Assembly (NCBI GenBank): GCA_964567745.1
Contig: CAZMNY010000009.1
Span: forward strand, 62,001-126,000
Reading direction: 5' to 3'
DNA from: CAZMNY01 sp964567745
GTDB taxonomy: Bacteria > Planctomycetota > Planctomycetia > Pirellulales > Pirellulaceae
Length of the DNA stretch: 64,000 nucleotides
The translations under genes were made by a program, and so were the position numbers. The first letter of the stretch is position 1, and each line of letters starts with the position of its first letter. The notes under the pieces are model-generated. The model had not been told where the DNA came from. It worked only from the letters and a program-made list of their open reading frames with translations, and did no database searches. Shown here one piece after another: positions 1-9,400 of this stretch.

Positions 1-1
1 A

Positions 2-1189
2 ACGCCAGCGTCCTCAAAGCGTTCGGCGATCTTTGTCTTCATGGAAGGCGCGCCGTCGCATCAAGACACATTCGACTTAAAACCCAACGCGCCACTGGAA
101 GTCCGCGGTGAATTTGCGGCTGTCGATACCAATGCGGCCGGCGTCAAGATCTGTGAACACCTGCCTCAACTTGCCTTGCGTGCCGACAAATTTGCCGTGC
201 TTCGAGGCATTACGCACAACATCGCGGATCACGGCCTGGCCAAGAAATATCTGCTAACGGGAAACAAGGCGTCGCAGACGATCAGTTACCCCGAATATGG
301 GAGTGTCGTCAGTCATCAATTCCCGTCGCGGCCGGAGCTCCCTACTTACGTGTCGATCGATGAGTCGTTCGTGGGGCCGGGGCACTTGGGCTCGCGTTAC
401 AGCCCATTGACCGCCGACAAGCCGCAACACGGCGTTCCGTATTCGGTGCGCGGCGTGTCGCTTGACGACGGTTTAACTGTGTCCAAGTACAGGTCGCAGA
501 AGAAGCTGTTGGACGATCTTGATAACGCCTTTCGAGGATATGAAGACCTCGACGATCAAGTCCGCGGCATGGACAGGTTTTCACAACAGGCTTATTCGAT
601 TATCAGCGCGCCGCGAACTCGAGCCGCCTTTGACTTGTCGAAAGAGAAGCCGTCGGAGAGCGACCGCTTTGGGAAGCATGAGTTTGGACAATCGCTGCTG
701 CTCGCCGCTCGACTCATCGAGGCGGGAGTGCATTTTGTGACCGTGCGGCTGCGTCCCGCCGATTTCGATTTCGATACCCACTCGGAAAACTTCTCTCGGC
801 TGCGAAGGCTGCTGCCGCCGTTTGACAAAGGTCTTGCCGCGTTACTAGACCGTCTCGAAGAACGCGGGCTATTGTCTTCGACAGCGATTATGGCCGCCGG
901 CGAATTCGGCAGAACTCCCAAGATCAACCAAGCCGGCGGGCGAGACCATTGGGCCCGCGCGATGTGCGCGGTGATGGCCGGAGGAGACGTCCGAGGTGGG
1001 CAAGTCGTAGGCGAAACAGACGAGACGGCTGCGGAGCCGGCCAGCGTCGGTTACACACCCGATCAACTTGCCGCGTCGTTCTACGCCAACATCGGCATTC
1101 GCTCGAAAATGGAATTTCAGTCCAATGTAGGGCGTCCGATCACACTGGTCCGCGACGGCGCGCCGATCGACAAACTGTTTACTGGATAG
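2..1189 (+). CDS. DUF1501 domain-containing protein (5' end outside window)
   Basis: The reading frame is open from base 2 and already codes for a DUF1501-type segment (KRSAIFVFMEGAPSH, then DTFDLKP) before the first ATG at 41, so the true start lies upstream and the N-terminus, probably with a Tat signal, is missing. Recognisable family segments follow in order: GVKICEHLPQLA, the FAVLRGITH block, YPEYGSVV, RYSPLTAD, SVRGVSL, and near the end GEFGRTPKINQ and GRDHW. DUF1501 proteins resemble the alkaline phosphatase/sulfatase superfamily and are exported by planctomycetes; their substrate is unknown. They are normally paired with an upstream DUF1549/DUF1553 gene, which would lie to the left here. 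It converges on the sulfatase gene with about 50 bp between stops. Family assignment is secure; the enzymatic role is not. Confidence 0.93.
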   Translation, partial: TPASSKRSAIFVFMEGAPSHQDTFDLKPNAPLEVRGEFAAVDTNAAGVKICEHLPQLALRADKFAVLRGITHNIADHGLAKKYLLTGNKASQTISYPEYGSVVSHQFPSRPELPTYVSIDESFVGPGHLGSRYSPLTADKPQHGVPYSVRGVSLDDGLTVSKYRSQKKLLDDLDNAFRGYEDLDDQVRGMDRFSQQAYSIISAPRTRAAFDLSKEKPSESDRFGKHEFGQSLLLAARLIEAGVHFVTVRLRPADFDFDTHSENFSRLRRLLPPFDKGLAALLDRLEERGLLSSTAIMAAGEFGRTPKINQAGGRDHWARAMCAVMAGGDVRGGQVVGETDETAAEPASVGYTPDQLAASFYANIGIRSKMEFQSNVGRPITLVRDGAPIDKLFTG

Positions 1190-1240
1190 AGCAGGCGCGA
1201 CGGCCGCCTTCAGCAGGCCGCACATGACGGGCAAGCGATG

Positions 1241-2584
1241 TCATTTGCGTTCATCTTCCTCGCCGCTCAAAGGAATCGAGTTAGCTTCGATGTCAGCTGC
1301 CAACTTCTCCGCCAGCCTTGTCATCGTCTCGACCCTTTCGAGTTGCTCTTTCGCCAAGTTGGCTTTTTCCGAGGGATCATTTCCTAGATGGAAGAGCACA
1401 CGGCCACGATCGGAATGCTCGACTCCTTTTACCTCGCGCAAGTAAAGCTTCCACTCGCCGACTCGAATCGCTTCGAGTTTTGCCCAACCGTTCCAATACA
1501 AAAGACTGGTGCGAGCATGCGAGGCGTTCTTGTTGCCGAATAGCGACGGCCAAACGTTGACACCGTCCATCTTGGGAAGCGAATTTTGGTCTCTAGGCTT
1601 CAAGTCGATTCCGCAAGCGTGTGCGAGCGTCGGCAATACGTCAATCGCAGCGGTCAGCTCATCGCATTTCTGCGCGGGAGGGATTACTCCGGGCCAACGC
1701 ACAATGCAAGGAACGCGCGTGCCACCTTCGAGAGACGACCATTTCAAACCACGATACGGCTTGGCCGATGCCCATTTGCGTTGCCCTGGTTCAGGGCCGT
1801 TGTCCGACAGAAAAACGACAATCGTTTTTTTCTCAATCTGCTCTTCCTTCAGAGTCTCAACAATCTTGCCAATACGACTATCAAGTTCTTCAACGACATC
1901 ACCGTATGCCTCGTTCGCCGACTTACCCTTCCAATCGGGATGTGCCTGTGCCGGAAAGTGGGGTGCCGAAAACGGAAGGTATAAAAAGAACGGTTTAGCT
2001 CGATTCGCTCGAATAAACTTGATCGCTTCAACCGTGAACTGCTCGGTCAAGCGACGATTGTCGAATGGGTCGGCAACAAGATTTTCATCGCGCCATAGCT
2101 TCTTCGTTTGGTTGTTGCTCCGCTTGATGTAGAACGCCGTATCGAAGCCCTGCCTTGTCGGTTGCAATTCCGCGGTGTCGCCTAGGTGCCATTTACCGCA
2201 AAGGCCAGTTGCGTAGCCGGCACCCTTGAAGACTTCGGCGATTGTGACCGCTCTCGGATCGAGACCATTCCTGCCGGGAATCTTGTAGCCTACGACTCCG
2301 CCGCGCCAACCGAATCGTGGCGGATACGAGCCAGTCAGCAGCGCCATCCGCGACGGCGTGCAGACCGTGGCGCCAGCGTAAAAACTGGTTAGACGAACGC
2401 CCTCACTGGCAAGCTTGTCGAGATGCGGCGTCCGCATCGATTCGCTGCCATAGCACGACAAATCGTGATAGCCGAGATCATCGGCCATCATCAGAACCAC
2501 ATTCGGCCGCTCAGCGGCAAACGCGGACGTCGCCATCAGCGCCCCAAAGACGACCACGGCTGGAGTTTTCTTTGCTTCAAACAA
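1241..2584 (-). CDS. Arylsulfatase A-like sulfatase, secreted
   Basis: Type I sulfatase of about 447 residues. The metal-binding N-terminal segment RPNVVLMMADDLGYHD and the signature CTPSRMALLTG are both present; the Cys of C-T-P-S-R would be converted to formylglycine by a maturation enzyme not encoded here. LSDNGPEPG and GGTRVPCIVRWPG are further conserved sulfatase blocks. An ATG at 2650 would overlap the upstream gene and put 22 polar residues ahead of the signal peptide. A TTG at 2584, preceded by GAGG at normal distance, gives a clean signal peptide (FEAKKTPAVVVFGALMATSA, cut after SAFA), so I prefer TTG. It lies 55 bp downstream of an oxidoreductase in the same orientation and is probably co-transcribed. 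The likely role is desulfation of an exogenous sulfated glycan; substrate unknown. Confidence 0.93.
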   Translation of the reverse strand: MFEAKKTPAVVVFGALMATSAFAAERPNVVLMMADDLGYHDLSCYGSESMRTPHLDKLASEGVRLTSFYAGATVCTPSRMALLTGSYPPRFGWRGGVVGYKIPGRNGLDPRAVTIAEVFKGAGYATGLCGKWHLGDTAELQPTRQGFDTAFYIKRSNNQTKKLWRDENLVADPFDNRRLTEQFTVEAIKFIRANRAKPFFLYLPFSAPHFPAQAHPDWKGKSANEAYGDVVEELDSRIGKIVETLKEEQIEKKTIVVFLSDNGPEPGQRKWASAKPYRGLKWSSLEGGTRVPCIVRWPGVIPPAQKCDELTAAIDVLPTLAHACGIDLKPRDQNSLPKMDGVNVWPSLFGNKNASHARTSLLYWNGWAKLEAIRVGEWKLYLREVKGVEHSDRGRVLFHLGNDPSEKANLAKEQLERVETMTRLAEKLAADIEANSIPLSGEEDERK

Positions 2585-2639
2585 TGCGCTCGACCTCGAC
2601 TCGTTTGGGTTGGTCTTTTCGAGAGGCGTTGCGAATCGC

Positions 2640-4037
2640 TCACAGCTCAATTTCGTATCCCTTGCGGGAATCTCTTGCGAGCATCGCGTTCGCTTTGGCG
2701 TCGCCCTTGATCGTTTGGGTCGCAGAGTCCCACTGGATTTGACGATTCAACCGAATCGCGATGTTGCTCAAATGGCAAGTGTTGATCGAGGCGACGTGAG
2801 TCCAAACGTCCGAGGCGGGCTTCTTGCGGCTGGCGATGCAGTCGAAGAAGTTGTTGACATGTTCAACAACCGGTCCTCGGTAGATGTCTTCCAGCCAGCC
2901 GCCTGGAAGTGGGTTGTCCGCGAGCTCTTCGATCGGCTTGCCCGCGATCGTGCCGCGATTGACGAAGATCCGCCCCTTGTCTCCCTCGACAAGAATCCCG
3001 TTGCGGCCCTCGCTCGTAATTTCCATAAGGACATCGTTAGGGAAATTGACGTGGACGGTGAATCGATGAGGCGCGTTGTAGCGATCGTCCAGAGTTGGGT
3101 TTCCGTTTTCGTCGAACGGAACCTTGACGTCCAACATGACAGACTTAATCGAGGTAGGGCCCTGGCCCGGTCCGCATTGGTTGATGATCCACTGTGCGAT
3201 GTCGACGTGATGGGCGCCCCAATCGGTCATCTTGCCGCCGCTGTACTGTAGCCACCAACGAAACTCCTTGTGGCAATTGGACGCGTTGATGCTTCCATCG
3301 CCCAAAGTCCGCACAAGTTTCTGCCCCGCTTTGCCGTCTTTCAAGAAGCGGTATGGAACATCTTCGGTCGGTCCCTTCCAACGATCCCAATTCAGCGTCT
3401 TGGGTTGAACAACTTTGGGAAGCGGCTTACTGAATGGATTGTGATTGAGACCAACGGTCACCTTCTTGATTTTTCCTAGCCGCCCGGAATGCGCGACAGC
3501 GATGGCCTGCAGGAATCGAGCATCGGATCGTTGTTGTGTGCCGACCTGTAGAATCTGGTTCGTCTCTTCGACAACTTTCGAAATAATGCGTCCTTCATCG
3601 ACGGTCAGCGTGAGCGGTTTTTCGCAATAGACATCCTTGCCCGACCTCAACGCTTCGGCGGAAATCTTGACGTGCCAGTGATCCACCGTTCCGCAGATAA
3701 CCGCATCGATATCTTTGCGATCGATGACCGCGCGGTAGTCGTCATAAACTTCGATATGAGCTTCTTTGCCTTTCGCCGCCATCCGCCGAGTATAAGCCGC
3801 TTTCGCGTATGCCGAATGTGACGTGTCGACATCGCAAACCGCGACGATGTCTCCATAGTTTTGAGCTCGGCGACCATCACCGGTGCCTTGACCGCCGCAG
3901 CCGATGATAGCGACTTTAGGTCGTTCGTTCGGAGTTCTCGCTTGGCCCACAGAACGGCTGGAAAACACGCCAAGTCCGCTGACCGCAGCGAGCGTGGATG
4001 TTGATTTTAGAAATCGCCGTCGGTTGAAATGCGACAT
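2640..4037 (-). CDS. Gfo/Idh/MocA family oxidoreductase, Tat-exported
   Basis: NAD(P)-dependent sugar or inositol dehydrogenase family, about 465 residues. The start at 4037 is chosen over an in-frame ATG at 4139 because it begins with the Tat-like MSHFNRRRFLKST. After the signal comes the Rossmann motif KVAIIGCGGQGTGDG, then DHWHVKISAEALRSGKDVYC followed by EKPLTLT, which contains the family's EKP motif with the catalytic Lys. The C-terminal half has the expected GGKMTDWGAHHVDIAQW segment. Periplasmic members of this family are greatly expanded in planctomycetes and usually sit with sulfatases and esterases, as here. The twin-arginine signal implies folding with its cofactor before export. 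Substrate cannot be read from the sequence. Confidence 0.94.
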   Translation of the reverse strand: MSHFNRRRFLKSTSTLAAVSGLGVFSSRSVGQARTPNERPKVAIIGCGGQGTGDGRRAQNYGDIVAVCDVDTSHSAYAKAAYTRRMAAKGKEAHIEVYDDYRAVIDRKDIDAVICGTVDHWHVKISAEALRSGKDVYCEKPLTLTVDEGRIISKVVEETNQILQVGTQQRSDARFLQAIAVAHSGRLGKIKKVTVGLNHNPFSKPLPKVVQPKTLNWDRWKGPTEDVPYRFLKDGKAGQKLVRTLGDGSINASNCHKEFRWWLQYSGGKMTDWGAHHVDIAQWIINQCGPGQGPTSIKSVMLDVKVPFDENGNPTLDDRYNAPHRFTVHVNFPNDVLMEITSEGRNGILVEGDKGRIFVNRGTIAGKPIEELADNPLPGGWLEDIYRGPVVEHVNNFFDCIASRKKPASDVWTHVASINTCHLSNIAIRLNRQIQWDSATQTIKGDAKANAMLARDSRKGYEIEL

Positions 4038-4119
4038 GGTGCTTATCCACTTGATCGTAGGTTGAATCGTTATGTTGACTCGATAGATTGGCGCGCCCGT
4101 GTGATGATGAAAGTTGTGC

Positions 4120-6390
4120 TTAGTCCGAGGCGGTGACAACCGGCGGAATTTTCATCTCTTCGACTCGCACGCTGAAGTGGCCCCGGGGTGGCTGTACGCC
4201 ACGACGCGGATGATTGAATCGCAGAAAACTCGTCGCCGCGATCGTGACCTTGCCGCCTTTGAACTCATCGTGAAATTCTCTGTAGATGTGCGCCCCTCGA
4301 GGCTGACCGCCCTGGCGCACAGCGACGCCGCGGTTCGATTCGGCGAGTTGTTTTCCATTGACGTAGAGAGCAAAACCCTCGCCCGAGTTGACGTGGGCGG
4401 CGCCGCCCAACACGATGCGATATCGATGGCCTTCCTTCAATGGCGGAAACTCAAAAACGCCCCGAACAAGAAGGACTTCCTTTTCCCACAGCGATTTCGG
4501 CTTCTCACCGCAACGGCAGAACAGCGACTTACAGGACTCAGACAATGGCGCTAGTTCGCCATCCAACTGACCGAACGGTTGCAGCCCTATCTTCCAGCCA
4601 GATTGGGCCGCGGCGAAATCTGGCAGGAACCAGGTCGCCATCCCGGCGGGATAGGTCACCTTGCGGTAACGGTTTCCCTTCTCGATGGAGAGTGTTTCTT
4701 GCGGATCGAAGCTGTGGTATTCCCACTTCGCCAGGTCAAGATCAGGACCGAACGGCCGCCAGTCATACTCGTCGATTCCCGCAGCGCGGTAGCAGTTCAC
4801 CAGCCCGTACATCGAGCCGCGCAAGAACTGGTTCGCTCGCTGCGGTCGTTCGCTTGCAGCCTCCTGAATAAGGGATGCGTTGTATCGCGGATTGGCGGCG
4901 TACGACGTCGCGATGCCGTCGAGAATGATTGGCTGCAACGATTTCTGCGCAGCGGATTTCTCCGCTTCCGAAGGCTCGCCCTCCTGTCGCTGAACGATTC
5001 GATCTGGCCGGTCAGCTAGCGGCAGCGGCTCCGCTTTCCCTCCTTGCAGTTTGACCATCGCTCGCCCGAGAGCGTCGCCGATCAACATGTAAGTCTCGGC
5101 GTTGCGATTGTAATGATAGTCTTGGCTTCTGGGCGATTCATCGACTTCGCGCCAGTAGTCGCGAGTGTCGACGGATGCCACCGTTCCAGCGTATTCCGGA
5201 TGCTGTTTCGCGTCGCCTACCGCCATTTGCGCTTTGAGGATCCGTAGAAACTTGTCCTGCATGTTGTGACCGCCGAATCCGATCGTGGCGACAACTGCGG
5301 GAAGTTTCGGGCTTTTGAACTCCTTGCGGACATCGTTGATTAGATTGACAAGATTTTTTTCGTAGTCCGATATCTGTTCTTCACTGAAACTGTCTTTATG
5401 GCCCTGAAACCAAACAAAGCCAGCGATCTCATAGCCCTGATCTTTGTACGCCGGAACAACGTTGCCGATATTGTCCAAGGTCTTTCGTACACCTTCGACC
5501 ATCAATTTGTATTCGGCGGATTCGAACTGATTGGCGGGATCGGTTCGGCCGCTCGACGGCGGACGAAAATCGAATCCGAGCGAACGATTGCCTTGAGCTG
5601 TTTTGATCAACAAAACTTGCTCGTCGTGAAACGTGCCCAGCACGTGGCCAAATCCGAGCTCGGGTCCGATCGATTTGCCGTTTGACGTGGCGCTCAACGG
5701 CGAACCCGCTTTGCCAAGCCGCGCCTCATCAAAATAGACATCGTTGCGGACCGACCAATTGCCATCGCCATCGAGCAGCCAAGGAAACTTACCGTCCCGC
5801 TTGGCCACGGCTTCCAGATCACCGCTACCCAACAGATCTGTCTTCTCCGCCCAGAACCGGGGTGGTGCCTCGTCGTGACCAGAAATCTTGAATGGATACC
5901 TCTTGCCGCCAACCAGCGTCACATCCTGCTTGGTTGGCCGGCCGCCCGCCTCACAGCGATAGACCTCTTTGCCAGCGACTTGCATGACGTTGTACGAGTC
6001 TTGACCGAACCCGGCATGAAAGCGGTAGACGCCCGATCGCGGCGTCTCAAGTAAGCCCTCGGCAATCGGTTTCTGAGTTGGTATGCCTTGAGGGGACAGT
6101 ACTTTCAATCTTGAAATCTTGTGATTGCCAACTTTGTAGATCGACAACGGGCCTTCAGGAACGGCCGGGTCAGAACTGAGAAAGATTCCCGAGTACATGT
6201 TCTTCGCCCCAGTCAAGTCGCCCATCCCAACCATGTTGGACTGTCCGGCGAGAATATAGACCTTGACCGGCTTGGAGCTATTTCCCGGTTTGCCGTCAGG
6301 GTCGGGCAGCCGAGCCGGAACGTCGGCAGCGTGAACAGAGGCAGCAACCAAAACCATCAGAAAAGCGAGCGATTGAGCCATGGTCTTCAT
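4120..6390 (-). CDS. SASA-type (sialate O-acetylesterase-like) esterase with C-terminal module shared with the next gene
   Basis: Secreted protein of 756 residues with signal peptide MKTMAQSLAFLMVLVAASVH. The SGNH-like SASA domain starts with VYILAGQSNMVGMG (nucleophile Ser in GQSNM, residues 49-53), continues with FVWFQGHKDSF, and resumes after PAVVATIGFGGHN. An insertion at about residues 85-210 (VYRFHAGFGQDS to WSVRNDVYF) is longer than in minimal esterases. From about residue 545 a module begins (YRAAGIDEYDWRPF, EYHSFDP, SLWEKEVLLVRG, GHRYRIVLGG, TIAATSFLRFN) that recurs near the C-terminus of the neighbouring DUF6288-like protein. It probably removes O-acetyl or other esters from polysaccharides at the cell surface. 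It lies 82 bp upstream of the oxidoreductase in the same orientation. Confidence 0.88.
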   Translation of the reverse strand: MKTMAQSLAFLMVLVAASVHAADVPARLPDPDGKPGNSSKPVKVYILAGQSNMVGMGDLTGAKNMYSGIFLSSDPAVPEGPLSIYKVGNHKISRLKVLSPQGIPTQKPIAEGLLETPRSGVYRFHAGFGQDSYNVMQVAGKEVYRCEAGGRPTKQDVTLVGGKRYPFKISGHDEAPPRFWAEKTDLLGSGDLEAVAKRDGKFPWLLDGDGNWSVRNDVYFDEARLGKAGSPLSATSNGKSIGPELGFGHVLGTFHDEQVLLIKTAQGNRSLGFDFRPPSSGRTDPANQFESAEYKLMVEGVRKTLDNIGNVVPAYKDQGYEIAGFVWFQGHKDSFSEEQISDYEKNLVNLINDVRKEFKSPKLPAVVATIGFGGHNMQDKFLRILKAQMAVGDAKQHPEYAGTVASVDTRDYWREVDESPRSQDYHYNRNAETYMLIGDALGRAMVKLQGGKAEPLPLADRPDRIVQRQEGEPSEAEKSAAQKSLQPIILDGIATSYAANPRYNASLIQEAASERPQRANQFLRGSMYGLVNCYRAAGIDEYDWRPFGPDLDLAKWEYHSFDPQETLSIEKGNRYRKVTYPAGMATWFLPDFAAAQSGWKIGLQPFGQLDGELAPLSESCKSLFCRCGEKPKSLWEKEVLLVRGVFEFPPLKEGHRYRIVLGGAAHVNSGEGFALYVNGKQLAESNRGVAVRQGGQPRGAHIYREFHDEFKGGKVTIAATSFLRFNHPRRGVQPPRGHFSVRVEEMKIPPVVTASD

Positions 6391-6494
6391 ATTGATTCTC
6401 GATTTGATTCGATTGATTTGTTTCGCAAGCTAAGCAATTCCCTTTGCCGACGACAGCAAATGTAGCACAACGCGCCATTCGTACTGGCGGCTAC

Positions 6495-9400
6495 TTAGCG
6501 TCTCAATACATGCCATGCCGAACGCCAGTCGACTTTGTGACGTGCGTTGAACCCGCCGACTTCGACGAAAAGAATCGTCTCGCCATCGATTGTTCTCGCT
6601 TCAATTCGCAATGCTTCGTAGCGACTCAAGTCCATCAGCGTATTTCCTGACCACACATGGACTGGACTGTCGGTGCGCCCGCCATCGAGAAACGTCATGG
6701 ACTGAAAGCGAGCTCCGCGGGCGTTCATCCGTTTGTCCGTCGAGAATTCGTCGACCGCCGGGACGACGCCAACCGTCCTCCACCGGCCAAGCAGTCTTGA
6801 ATTGGGGACGAACTTACCGTCGTAGACATATTTGACGGCGCTTGCTTGTCGTTCGCGGTCGTCAGGATCTTGAGCCGTTTGCCACTCGGACGACAACATC
6901 GCGACGACGGATGATGACTTCCGAACCAAGTCATCGCCCATCGGCGGTAGCTTCTGCTGCTCGATGTGAAGGCTGATCTTGCCTTGCGGAACGCGATCGC
7001 TCGGTTTCACTTTGTACTTGTCGTTAAATCGAAGAAACGTCTTGACGGCGATCGTAACCTCGTCACCGGAAAAGTCGTCGAAGAATTCCTTCGTGATAAA
7101 GGCGCCTTTGGGCAGTCCGCCCGAGCCCCGACCATTGCAAGTCTTGGATTCAATGAGTGGCCTTCCATTGATGTAGATAATGTGGCCGCCGCCGGAGCCG
7201 ACGTGATTGCCGTCATTGACACGCAAGCGGTATCGATGGCCTTCGCGCAGCGCGGGAATCTTAAATGTCCCGCGCATAAGCAGGACTTCCTTCTCCCACA
7301 ACGTGATGACTTTCGTCGCGCCAAAGCAGCCGGGACCTGTGCAGCCGGCGTTGCATTTGTGGGTCGGACGTGTGGGGAGCTGGCCCATATACTGGCCGAA
7401 CGGACTCTGTCCTTTCTTCCAGCCGAACTTGCTCGGGTCAAAACTGAGCTCCATCCATCGTTCATGCCCAACGGGCGGCGTCACGTCTCGGTAACGCGTA
7501 ACAAGCTGGTCCCAAGGAACGCGTTCGGCCGGGATTGGGTCGAACGAATGGTACGCCCACTCGGCGTTTCGCAAGTCGGCGAACATCCGCCAGCTGAATT
7601 CATCGTGCCCGGCGCGTTCGTAGAGCGCCGCGATACGGTCGACCGCATCTCTCGATCCGCCGGGATAGCCCGACTGAATTTCAGCGTCCGCTAGTTTACG
7701 TAGCGTGCCCCGATTCCGGCCGACGAACTCCGGTATCAATTCTTCTTCAATGATGGGCCGAATCGCCTGCTTCAGTTTGGGTCCAAACTTCGCCGGGTCC
7801 GCGTTCAAGAAGAACTCTTTGTAAGGCAAGATCTCTTGCGGAAAGCGTTCGCGCGAGATCTCGTAGAGCACGTCCAGGCCGCCCGGGACATCGGCCAACG
7901 TCGAAGCGATGAACTCAAGATGAGAATCGTAAGTCGACGAAATGTCCTGCCCGCCGCGCGCGGTTCTCACGCCGGCATAGCGTGTGTAAGTTTCTCGAAG
8001 TGTGGCCGCGGCAAGCTTGTGCACTTCAGGACTCCCCCGCTGAATCTGAGCGCGGATGCTGCCGAGCAACCCTAGCGTGAGCGCCGACCGTTGATTCGTC
8101 CTGACCAATTCTCCGATGGGGGGAAGCACGCGTCGATAGCACCGCTCGTCCGCAACGACAGGCGTCAGAGCGATGAGCGTTGCGTTCTGCAGCCACCAAT
8201 CACTGTGGCTCAAGTATGGGAGTAGCAGGTCGACGTGAGGCTCGACCCAATCGGCCGGAGCATGCCCGATGACTCGCAGCGCAGCGTCCTTGACCCACCA
8301 GGATTCTTCGGCGGATTGCACGGCGCTTATCGCGAGGTCAAAGACGCCTCGTGTGAGGATCGATTTACGTTGTTCACGTCGCAACGTTTCGTAAATTGCG
8401 GCGAACATCGCGCTGCGAACGCGAGCGTCGTCGGATCGCAGCAACTCCATCGCCAATTCCATCCTCACCTTGCCGCCAGGTGAACGCCAGCCGATGTATT
8501 CGCTGTTGATTCCGAGCACCTTGTTTGCCGCCACGAATCGAATGTTGTGATCCTGGTGGCGAACATAGCGACTCAGCATGTCGTCGCTTACATTGCCCGA
8601 GCCGTGGAGCCGACGCAGCAAGGGCATACTGGCGTCCTTGGCCAACGTTTCGTCCGTAAGATCCTGCCTCTTGCCGTCGGCATTCGGCACCGCTTGCAGC
8701 GAAAGAAAAACATTGTCCGCCTCGACGCCCCAAGGTTGCTTGGGCAACTGGTACTGTTGTGAAAACTTGGTCGGCGGAGCTCCCGTGATTCGCAACGTTT
8801 TGCGAGGGATCGTGTACGTCAATGCATAAGCCGTTCCCCAACCGCCATTCCACTTTGGTCCGTCATACCCAGCTCCGCCGAGGATCCCGAACGATCCGTC
8901 AAAGCGGCGCGACAAGTCGTAGTGCCACTGGCGATTGTCCATAAACTCGCGGTACTGCTTCGGCCTCTTCTCATACAACAAGCCCATCGCCGGACTTCGC
9001 CAAGATTCTCCAATGCCGCCGCCGGTGTGACCGTGCAACATGAAGCTGGTTGTGTAGAAGCTTGTCATCGCGCACGCATCGCGAGCCGCAGCGTACACCG
9101 ATTTTTCGCCATCGGGCGTCAGGGCCGCGGCGGCGGCCATAGCGAAGGCGAGGTTGCCGTTCTTGCCGTTGTCGACGAAGCCAACTTCCGGTCGGTTGTC
9201 GCCGTACGGATTGTGGCCTCGCCCGGAGTAGCGGTAGAAGTGAACGAGTGCGCCTAGCAAAGCATGATCGGGAACGTCCGCGCCGCACTCCTTCGCCAAC
9301 ATCAAGAATGTGACGACCGCGGTGCCACCCGCGTTGAGATGACCGTTGCCATAAGTGACGCTAGGCACGCCGCCTCGACCGGCCCAGGCGTCGAGGTACT

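Noticed and set aside
2610..3251. 213-codon plus-strand ORF opposite the oxidoreductase
   Set aside because: Antisense shadow; no start signal or recognisable domain.
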